A stretch of 28,774 nt of DNA from JBEKVE01 sp049514335 (GTDB lineage Bacteria; Actinomycetota; Acidimicrobiia; Acidimicrobiales; UBA8190): positions 1 to 28,774 of the forward strand of contig JBEKVE010000042.1 of NCBI GenBank assembly GCA_049514335.1, in the 5' to 3' direction. The position numbers and the translations under genes are program-made. The notes below the pieces were generated by a model, which saw nothing but the letters and a program-made list of their open reading frames with translations, was not told the DNA's origin and searched no databases. How positions within the stretch are numbered: the first letter of the stretch is position 1; each line of letters begins with the position of its first letter. Shown piece by piece: positions 22,318-28,774 of this stretch.

Positions 22318-23715
22318 GTGCCTAAGAGCCCCCGCCAGCGGCTGGCCGAGATCCGTGCCTCGTGGGAGCGCAGCAAGCACATCGAGGTCCCCGCCCGCCG
22401 CCCCGCCGCCCCGCCCGCCCCGGGCGGCCTGCGCATCGCCTACCTCGTCTACCGGGGCAACCCCCGCTGCGGTGGCCAGGGTGTCTACACCCGCCACGTG
22501 GCCCGGGAGCTCGTGGCCATGGGCCACTCGGTCGAGGTCTTCGCCGGCCAGCCCTGGCCCGTGCTCGACGAGGGCGTCGGGTTCACCCCCGTGCCCGGCC
22601 TCGATCTGTACCGCGACCCCGACCCCTTCCGGGTGCCGCACCCCCGGGAGTTCGGGTCCTCCATCGACCTGCTCGAGTTCGGCGTGATGTGCACGGCCGG
22701 GTTCCCCGAGCCCCGCACCTTCTCCCTGCGGGCCCGGCGGCTCCTACAGGAGCGGCGTGACGAGTTCGACATCGTCCACGACAACCAGTGCCTGGGTTCG
22801 GGTCTGCTGGGGATGATCGAGGACGGCTGGCCCCTGCTCACGACGCTGCACCACCCCATCACCGTGGACCGCGTGCTGGCCCTGTCGCACGCCGAGAACG
22901 GCTATCGCCGCCTCACCCAGCGGCGCTGGTTCGGGTTCCTCGGCATGCAGAAGCGTGTGGCCAGGCAGCTGCCGCGCATCGTGACGGTGTCGGAATCCTC
23001 GAAGACGGACATCGCCGCCCAGATGGGCGTGGACCCGTCGCGCATGACGGTGGTCCCGGTCGGGGTCGACCACACGGTGTTCCGCCCCCGCCCCGAGCGA
23101 CCGCGCATCAAGGGGCGCATCATGGTGACGTCGTCGAGCGACGTGCCCATGAAGGGCCTCGTGCCCTTGCTCGAGGCCGTGGCCAAGCTGCGCACCGAGC
23201 GCGACATCGAGCTGGTGGTGATCGGCAAGCCCCAGGAGGGCGGACGGGTGGCCCGCACCATCGACCGGCTGGGCCTGGCGCCGGTGGTGCGCTGCGTCCG
23301 GGGGATCTCCGACGACGAGCTGGCCTGCCTGTACGGCGAAGCCGAGGTGGCCGTGGTGCCGTCGTTGTACGAGGGGTTCTCGCTCCCTGCCATCGAAGCC
23401 ATGGCATGCGGCGTGCCCCTCGTCGCCACCACCGGCGGCGCCCTGCCCGAGGTGGTGGGCGCTGACGGGGAGACGGCGCTGCTCGTGACTCCCGACGACC
23501 CCGAGGCGCTGGCCGGGGCCATCCGCCGCATCTTCGACGACCCCGCACTGGCCGCCCGCCTGGGTGAGGGGGGCCGGGCCCGGGTGCTCGGCCGGTTCAC
23601 CTGGGGAGCGACGGCGCGCGGCACCCTCGAGCAGTACCGGGTGGTGCTCGACGAGCACCGCCGGGCTTCGCTGCCGCACACCGCTGCGCACGCGGCGAGG
23701 AGCGAGCCGTGCTGA
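22318..23715 (+). CDS. GT4 family glycosyltransferase
   Basis: The 465-residue protein is a GT-B fold transferase. The N-terminal Rossmann half starts at LRIAYLVYRGNPRCGGQGVY, with the acceptor loop GGQGVYTR. The C-terminal half contains IMVTSSSDVPMKGL for the nucleotide sugar and the E-x7-E motif YEGFSLPAIEAMACG (E352, E360). Such retaining enzymes build glycolipids, polysaccharides or glycosylated metabolites at the inner membrane. The GTG at 22318 is chosen because similarity begins soon after; the upstream frame is Arg-rich noise. The stop overlaps the start of the methyltransferase by 7 nt, so this leads a three-gene operon. Sugar and acceptor are unknown. Confidence 0.9.
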   Translation: MPKSPRQRLAEIRASWERSKHIEVPARRPAAPPAPGGLRIAYLVYRGNPRCGGQGVYTRHVARELVAMGHSVEVFAGQPWPVLDEGVGFTPVPGLDLYRDPDPFRVPHPREFGSSIDLLEFGVMCTAGFPEPRTFSLRARRLLQERRDEFDIVHDNQCLGSGLLGMIEDGWPLLTTLHHPITVDRVLALSHAENGYRRLTQRRWFGFLGMQKRVARQLPRIVTVSESSKTDIAAQMGVDPSRMTVVPVGVDHTVFRPRPERPRIKGRIMVTSSSDVPMKGLVPLLEAVAKLRTERDIELVVIGKPQEGGRVARTIDRLGLAPVVRCVRGISDDELACLYGEAEVAVVPSLYEGFSLPAIEAMACGVPLVATTGGALPEVVGADGETALLVTPDDPEALAGAIRRIFDDPALAARLGEGGRARVLGRFTWGATARGTLEQYRVVLDEHRRASLPHTAAHAARSEPC

Positions 23716-24422
23716 CCGTCGACTACGGCCAGCTCGGCGTGCAGCGCGGTGAGCGCCTGCTCGACCTGGGGTGCGGTGGGGGACGACACGCCTTCCAGGC
23801 CGTGCGCCTGGGGGCCAGGGTGGTCGCCCTCGACGCCCAGGCCGCCGAGGTGGCCCAGGTGCGCGACACCATCGGCGCCATGCTCGACGCCGACGAGATC
23901 CGCACCGACGACGAGGCCGGCGTGGTGCAGGGCGACGCCTTGCGCCTGCCCTTCGCCGACGCCAGCTTCGACCGCGTCATCGCCTCCGAGGTGCTCGAGC
24001 ACATCCCCGACGACGGCACGGCCATGGCCGAGCTGTCGCGGGTGCTGCGCCCCGGAGGGACGATGGCCGTCACGGTGCCGCGCTTCGGGCCCGAGGCCGT
24101 CAACTGGGCGCTGTCCAACGACTACCACGACGTCCCCGGTGGCCACGTGCGCATCTACCGCCGCTCCACCCTCCTGGAGCGTCTGCGGGGCGCGGGGCTG
24201 CGACCGGTGGGGAGCCACCACGCCCACGCCCTGCACTCGCCCTACTGGTGGTTGCGCTGCGTCGTGGGCCCCCGGCGCGAGAACCACCCCCTGGTGCGCG
24301 CCTATCACAGCCTGCTCGTGTGGGACATCATGCGCGCCCCGCGCCTCACCCGGGTCGCCGACCACCTGCTCAACCCGCTGCTCGGCAAGAGCTTCGTCGT
24401 CTACCTGGAGAAGCCGGCATGA
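23709..24422 (+). CDS. class I SAM-dependent methyltransferase
   Basis: The 237-residue protein is a Methyltransf_11-type enzyme. Motif I is LLDLGCGGGRHAFQA (17-31), the acidic residue of strand 2 is in VVALDAQ, and then come GDALRLPFADASFDRVIASEVLEHI and LRPGGTMAVTVPR. The C-terminal third (PYWWLRCVVGPRRENHP) is rich in aromatics and may bind a lipid-like or sugar acceptor. Its GTG start overlaps the glycosyltransferase stop, and its own stop overlaps the next ATG by 4 nt, so it acts with these neighbours. The methylated substrate is unknown. Confidence 0.9.
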   Translation: MLTVDYGQLGVQRGERLLDLGCGGGRHAFQAVRLGARVVALDAQAAEVAQVRDTIGAMLDADEIRTDDEAGVVQGDALRLPFADASFDRVIASEVLEHIPDDGTAMAELSRVLRPGGTMAVTVPRFGPEAVNWALSNDYHDVPGGHVRIYRRSTLLERLRGAGLRPVGSHHAHALHSPYWWLRCVVGPRRENHPLVRAYHSLLVWDIMRAPRLTRVADHLLNPLLGKSFVVYLEKPA

Positions 24423-25395
24423 CAAGGACAGAAGGCATGCTCCCCTCAGGCGCCGGCCCGTCGCGCCTGGACCTGGTCCCCGCCGTCGAAGGCGTCCTGA
24501 GCGCGGCCGAGGTGTTGGCCACGGCCGGGTCGATCGCGGCCGTGCAACGGCCTGACGGCATGGTGCCGTGGTTCGAGGGCGGACACTGCGACCCGTGGAA
24601 CCACGTCGAGTCGGCCATGGCCCTCACCGTGGCCGGGTTCGACGGCGAGGCCCGCTCCGCCTACCAGTGGCTGGCCGACACCCAGCTCCCCGACGGCTCG
24701 TGGTTCAACTACTACCTGGCCGGCAGTGGCGTGAAGGACCCCCGCCTCGACACCAACGTGTGCGCCTACGTGGCCACCGGCGTGTGGCACTACTACCGGG
24801 TGACGGGGGAGCGCTCGCTCGTCGAGCACATGTGGCCCGTCGTGGACCGGGCGCTCGAGTTCGTGCTGCGCTACCAGCGTGACCACGGAGCGATCCTGTG
24901 GTCCGTCGACCCCGACGGGCGGCTCGGGCGCTACCCCCTGCTCACGGGGTGTTCGCCATGGACTGGTACTACCCGGTGCTGTGCGGCGCCCTCACCGACG
25001 AGGCGGCCGAAGCGCGCATCGACGCTTGGTGGGACGTGTTCGTCATGGAGGGCCGGGGCGTGCGCTGCGTGTCGACGGGCCCGTGGGTCACGGCGGCGGA
25101 GACGGCGGAGTGCGCGCTCGCCCTCGACGCCATGGGCCGGCGCTCCCAGGCGCTCGACCTGCTCACCTGGACCCGGGCGCACCGCCGCGACGACGGCTCG
25201 TACTGGACCGGCATCGTCTACCCGGACCACGAGACGTTCCCCTTCGCCGAGCGCACCACCTACACCGCCGGGGCCATCGTGCTCGCCGCCGACGCGTTGT
25301 CCGACACCACGCCGGCCGCCGGGTTGTTCCGCGGGGAGTCGCTTCCCCACGGGCTCGACCTCACCCAGCCGGCGCTGGCGGGCCCACCCGCCTGA
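24419..25395 (+). CDS. alpha/alpha-toroid (prenyltransferase/squalene-cyclase-like) protein, frameshifted
   Basis: The first part (ATG 24419) shows repeated helical hairpins with QW-like blocks: AVQRPDGMVPWFEGG, YQWLADTQLPDGSWFNYY and DTNVCAYVATGVWHYY. The frame is lost at ALLTG-equivalent PLLTG: the family-like continuation VFAMDWYYPVLCGAL, RRDDGSYWTGIVYPD, AERTTYTAGAIVLA is in another frame and ends at 25395. One extra G in the GGGG run at 24946-24949 restores 325 residues. Such proteins are annotated as prenyltransferase or six-hairpin glycosidase-like; the true reaction is unknown. No DCTAE or DxDD cyclase motif is seen. It overlaps the methyltransferase by ATGA and the convergent Methyltransf_24 gene by 35 nt. 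Confidence 0.78.
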
Positions 25396-26020
25396 GCACG
25401 CGCAGCGAGCCGCAGGCGACGTCCTGGACGAACTCGCCCGACTCGAGCGCGGCGCAGAACAGCTCGTAGGGGGGGCGCCCGCCGTCGGCGGGATCGGGGA
25501 ACACGTCGTGGATGGCCAGCCATCCCCCCACGGCCACGTGCGGCGACCATCCCCGGAAGTCGGCCCAGGCCGGCTCGGAGCCGTGCCCACCGTCGATGAA
25601 GCACAGGTCGAGCGCGCTGCGCCAGCGCGACGCCACCACGGGGGAGTCGCCCACCACACCCACCACCGAGTGCCCGAGCCCGGCGCCGTCGACGGTGCGG
25701 CGCCAGAACGGCAGGGTGTCGATGCGACCGGTGCCGGGGTCGACGACCTCGAGGTCGTGGTGCTCCCACCCGGCCTGGTTCTCCTCCGACCCGTGGTGGT
25801 GGTCGAGGCTGAAGACCACCGCCCCCGTGGCTTCGGCCGCCGCCCCCAGGTAGACGGTGGACTTCCCGCACCACGCGCCGATCTCCACGATGGTGCCCCC
25901 GGCCGGACCGTCGCGCCCGGCCCGCAGCGCCGCCTCGTACAGGGCCAGGCCCTCGTCGTCGGGCATGAAGCCCCGGGCCGCCCGGGCCAGGGCCAGCAAT
26001 TGGTCTGTCCGCTCCGTCAT
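25361..26020 (-). CDS. Methyltransf_24 family SAM methyltransferase
   Basis: The 219-residue protein has TIVEIGAWCGKSTVYLGAAA as motif I (43-62), VVFSLDHHHGSEE on strand 2, and CFIDGGHGSEPAWADFRGW with WLAIHDVFPDP (140-177). This is typical of methyltransferases found near sugar and lipid biosynthesis genes. Its substrate is unknown. The ATG overlaps the GDT1 gene stop by 4 nt, so it is co-transcribed with that transporter, while its 3' end overlaps the convergent toroid gene by 35 nt. The paired arrangement suggests it acts with the glycosyltransferase cluster rather than with the transporter (inference). Confidence 0.87.
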   Translation of the reverse strand: MTERTDQLLALARAARGFMPDDEGLALYEAALRAGRDGPAGGTIVEIGAWCGKSTVYLGAAAEATGAVVFSLDHHHGSEENQAGWEHHDLEVVDPGTGRIDTLPFWRRTVDGAGLGHSVVGVVGDSPVVASRWRSALDLCFIDGGHGSEPAWADFRGWSPHVAVGGWLAIHDVFPDPADGGRPPYELFCAALESGEFVQDVACGSLRVLRRVGPPAPAG

Positions 26021-26604
26021 GACCGCACCACAGACACCAGGTTGTACACGGCGAACCCGGCCAGCACGATTCCGGCCACCCGGCGGATGGTGGCGAGCGG
26101 CAGGACGCGCAGCAGGGCGCGGCCTCCCACCACCCCCACGCCCATCACCAGCACCAGGGCGCCGGCCGCCCCGACGAAGACCGACAGCGGGGCGTGGTAG
26201 CGGGCCACGAGGTTGGCGGTGAGGATCTGGGTGATGTCGCCCAGCTCGGCCAGGACGATGACGGCGAACGACCCGAGGGCCACGCGCCGGGCGGAACGGA
26301 CCTTGTCGGCTTCCTCCGCTCCTTTGTCCCGCTCCTTGTTCTCGTGCACGAGGAGCAGATAGAGCGCCCCGGCGGCGAAGAAGGCGGTCACCACCCCCTG
26401 CACCACGCGGTGCGGCAGCAGCTCGAGGAGCCGCCCCGCCCCCACCGCCACCCCTGAGTTGAACACCATGGCCAGCGCCGCGCCGCTCCACACAGGCAGG
26501 GCCCGGTACCGGCTCGACAGCACGATGGTGGCGATCATCGTCTTGTCGGGCAGCTCGGCCACGAAGATGAGACCGAAGGTGATGGCGAGGACCGACAGGC
26601 TCAT
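26017..26604 (-). CDS. GDT1/TMEM165 (UPF0016) family cation transporter
   Basis: The 195-residue protein has six predicted helices in two repeats, each with the family acidic motif: AELPDKTM (19-26 region) and AELGDITQ. The usual form is E-x-G-D-K-[ST], so the first repeat has Pro for Gly and the second Ile for Lys. A charged loop (HENKERDKGAEEADK) separates the repeats. Family members such as Mn exporter MneA and Golgi TMEM165 move Mn2+ or Ca2+ against H+. The ATG at 26604 is chosen since upstream residues are Pro/Ala-rich without similarity. It lies 79 nt after pepN and overlaps the Methyltransf_24 gene. Confidence 0.9.
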   Translation of the reverse strand: MSLSVLAITFGLIFVAELPDKTMIATIVLSSRYRALPVWSGAALAMVFNSGVAVGAGRLLELLPHRVVQGVVTAFFAAGALYLLLVHENKERDKGAEEADKVRSARRVALGSFAVIVLAELGDITQILTANLVARYHAPLSVFVGAAGALVLVMGVGVVGGRALLRVLPLATIRRVAGIVLAGFAVYNLVSVVRS

Positions 26605-26683
26605 GGCTGGTGCTCCACCACCGTGGGGACCGGCGGGGGCGGGGAACGCCGCGGGTGCGCCCGGTGTGCGGCGTGCGGCGGCG

Positions 26684-28774
26684 TCAGCGCGCACCCAGGC
26701 GGCCGGTGCCCGCTGCCAGGGCGCGGCCCGCCGAGTCGCGCAGGGAGGCGGCCAGAGACACGTTCACCGCTAGGCGCTCGAGGGTCTGCTCCACGGTGCG
26801 CTGCCCGCTCCGCACCGGGTGGGCGACCACGAAGTCCCTGATCTCCTCGGCGAGGGCGTCGTCGCGGCACAACAGCCGGACCCCGTCCACCAGGCGGGGG
26901 ACCATGGTGGCGGGGACACGCTGGCCGAGCTCGTCCCAGTGCGCCGCCACCCGCCCCCACGTGGCGGGACCCGCCTCGCGGTTGGCGAGCAGCAGGTGCA
27001 CCACGAACGGGGCGTTCTGCGACCGCACCTCGGTGCGGGCCAGGTCGAAGGTGCGCGCCGCCAGGGCGGCGTCGCCGAACCCGGCCAGGGCGTAGAGGTA
27101 CCGCATCTCCTCCTGGGGCGTGGCCGGGTGCCGGTAGTGCTCGAGGACGTCCTCGTAGCGCGCCTCCCCGCCGGCGGCGGCCACCACGCTCAGCACGGCC
27201 GAGAACAGGTCGGGGTCGAGGACCGCCTCGCCGCGCTCGGCCGCCTCGTAGCGCCCGGTCGCCTCGGCGCGCACGGCGGGGTCCTGGCCGACGGTGCCGA
27301 GCGCCGCCACGAGCTGGGCCCGCAGCGTCGGAACGCGGGGGCCCTCCCCGGGCTCGGGGTCCCAGCCCAGCCGGGCGAAGACCGGGGCCAGCAGCGCCCG
27401 GGCGTAGGCCGCCAGGGCGGGACGCGTGGCGTCGTCCACGGCGTGGTCGAGAAACGACAGCGGCCCCGTCACCTGGGCCCACACGTCGGGGTCGATCTCG
27501 TCGGCGGCCGCCTCGGCCAGGAGCAGGAAGTCGTCGAGCCCGGCGCGCTGGGCCACCACGGCCGCCCACGTGTCACCCAGGAGGTTGAACCGCTCCAGCA
27601 GCTCGAGCTCGCCCAGCCGGCCCGCCAGGGCGCGCAGGTGGTCCGGCGCATAGCGCACCCGGTAGTAGCCCGAGCCCCCGGCGTTGACGACGCCGAGGGC
27701 GCCGCCGTCGATGGCCGTGGGGTCCGATCCGAGCAGGATGCGGGCCTCTGTGCCCCCGAGGGCGCGGGTGATGACCGGCACCGACCAGCGCGACCCGATG
27801 GCGCTCGGACCGCCGCCGGGGGCGTAGGAGAAGGGTTCCTGGCTGAGCACGTCGCTGTGCACCGTCACCAGGGGGAAGCCCCCCTGCAGGATCCAGCTGT
27901 CCATGACGGCGCGCACCGGCTCCCCGCTCGACGCCTCCAGGGCGTCCCACAGGTCTGCCGTCTCGGTGTTGGCGTAGCGGTGCGTGTCGAGGTAGCGGCG
28001 GATGCCGGCCTGGAAGCGCTGCGCCCCCAGGTACCGCTCCAGCATGCGCAGCACCCCCGCACCCTTCTGGTAGGTCAGGACGTCGAACATCCCCTGTGCC
28101 TCTTCGGGAGGCCCGACGGGGTACTCGACGGGGCGCGTGGCGTGCAGGGCGTCGGTGGCCATGGCGGCCTCGCGCTCCATGCCGAAGGTCACCCACCGCT
28201 GCCACTCGGGGCGGAAGTGGTCCACGCACAACAGCTCCATGAAGGTGGCGAAGGCCTCGTTGAGCCAGATGCCGTTCCACCACCGCATGGTGACGAGGTC
28301 GCCGAACCACATGTGGGCGATCTCGTGGGAGATGACGTCGGCGATGCGCTCGAGCTCGACGCGTGACGCACGGGCCGGGTCGGCGAGCAGCACGGCCTCG
28401 CGGAACGTCACGCATCCGAGGTTCTCCATGGCGCCGAAGGCGAAGTCCGGTATGGCCACCAGGTCGAGCTTCTCGCCCGGGTAGTCGATGCCGAACCAGT
28501 CGGTGAAGAACTCGAGCGAGTGCGCCGCGGCTTCGAGGGCGAAGGCGGTGAGCGCCTCCTTGCCCGGCACGTGCACCACCCGGACGGCCGTGCCCCGCAC
28601 GTCGACGGGATCGGTGGCCACCATGGGCCCCACCACGAAGGCGACGAGATAGGTGGACATGGGGATGGTGTCACCGAACTGCACCTGGGCCCCGCCCCCC
28701 TCGAGCGCCGTGCGCCCGGTCTCGGGGCCGTTGGAGTACGCGCCGAGCCCGGGCGGCACGTCGAGGGTCACCGA
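26684..28774 (-). CDS. pepN: M1 family aminopeptidase N (5' end outside window)
   Basis: At least 696 residues of a zinc aminopeptidase are present. The exopeptidase motif is GAMEN, and the zinc site is HEIAHMWFGD with the third ligand Glu in WLNEAFATF. An ERAP1_C-like helical domain occupies the C-terminal half. PepN-type enzymes trim N-terminal residues from peptides in the cytoplasm. The frame is open to the window edge, and the visible part begins within the N-terminal beta domain, so roughly 100-200 residues are missing. The protein ends in a basic Arg/Gly tail. It probably starts an operon continuing into GDT1. Confidence 0.95.
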   Translation of the reverse strand, partial: SVTLDVPPGLGAYSNGPETGRTALEGGGAQVQFGDTIPMSTYLVAFVVGPMVATDPVDVRGTAVRVVHVPGKEALTAFALEAAAHSLEFFTDWFGIDYPGEKLDLVAIPDFAFGAMENLGCVTFREAVLLADPARASRVELERIADVISHEIAHMWFGDLVTMRWWNGIWLNEAFATFMELLCVDHFRPEWQRWVTFGMEREAAMATDALHATRPVEYPVGPPEEAQGMFDVLTYQKGAGVLRMLERYLGAQRFQAGIRRYLDTHRYANTETADLWDALEASSGEPVRAVMDSWILQGGFPLVTVHSDVLSQEPFSYAPGGGPSAIGSRWSVPVITRALGGTEARILLGSDPTAIDGGALGVVNAGGSGYYRVRYAPDHLRALAGRLGELELLERFNLLGDTWAAVVAQRAGLDDFLLLAEAAADEIDPDVWAQVTGPLSFLDHAVDDATRPALAAYARALLAPVFARLGWDPEPGEGPRVPTLRAQLVAALGTVGQDPAVRAEATGRYEAAERGEAVLDPDLFSAVLSVVAAAGGEARYEDVLEHYRHPATPQEEMRYLYALAGFGDAALAARTFDLARTEVRSQNAPFVVHLLLANREAGPATWGRVAAHWDELGQRVPATMVPRLVDGVRLLCRDDALAEEIRDFVVAHPVRSGQRTVEQTLERLAVNVSLAASLRDSAGRALAAGTGRLGAR

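Overview
The window is about 28.8 kb of very GC-rich DNA (roughly 70% G+C by eye) that is almost entirely coding. It has many GTG starts, 4-nt start/stop overlaps and several start codons placed 6-8 nt behind a -10-like hexamer (leaderless-style). An F420-type luciferase-like oxidoreductase, an SCP-x-type thiolase, two acyl-CoA dehydrogenases and an actinobacterial-type ArsR/ArsI/aquaporin/ArsC locus point to an actinobacterium. Acidimicrobiia would fit, but that rank is inference. I see no rRNA, tRNA, CRISPR array, insertion sequence or phage gene.

Layout. (1) 111-7311, minus strand: a tightly packed run transcribed from 7311 downward, in the order luciferase-like oxidoreductase, SCP-x-like thiolase, FabH-type ketosynthase, sugar-nucleotidyltransferase-like protein, GH20 hexosaminidase, CDF metal exporter, acylphosphatase. 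(2) 7386-8888, plus: an Nfu-type Fe-S protein and a divergent ketol-acid reductoisomerase homologue, each behind a near-identical leaderless promoter motif. (3) 8852-12578: an AidB/FadE-like acyl-CoA dehydrogenase divergent from a MarR-MFS pair, with a palindromic operator between them. (4) 12598-14720: an arsenic locus, arsI-aquaporin-arsC divergent from arsR, with three evenly spaced operator palindromes and face-to-face promoters. (5) 14805-18799: DMT transporter, VOC protein (frameshifted), SRPBCC protein, HemK-like methyltransferase, second acyl-CoA dehydrogenase. (6) 18900-22106, minus: an atypical Nramp transporter (frameshifted near its end) behind a soluble PRC-barrel/MgtE-N/CBS protein; the 361-nt gap between them holds hairpins and one weak small ORF. 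(7) 22318-26020: GT4 glycosyltransferase, SAM methyltransferase and an alpha/alpha-toroid (prenyltransferase-like) protein (frameshifted), meeting a convergent Methyltransf_24 gene. (8) 26017-28774, minus: GDT1/TMEM165-type transporter and a 5'-truncated M1 aminopeptidase.

Working together. Region 4 is a coherent detoxification module: arsenate reduction, C-As bond cleavage, and a channel in place of a pump. Region 6 looks like a metal-uptake pair in which the regulatory domains of MgtE exist without their channel beside an Nramp protein that lacks the usual metal ligands; Mg2+ is the inferred substrate. Region 7 looks like a small uncharacterised glycan or lipid modification cluster. Regions 1, 3 and 5 carry lipid or acyl-CoA metabolism of unknown substrate.

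Three genes (VOC, Nramp, toroid) are each broken by what looks like one missing base in a G/C-rich run. Restoring one base gives a full-length protein in every case, so sequence error is a serious possibility.
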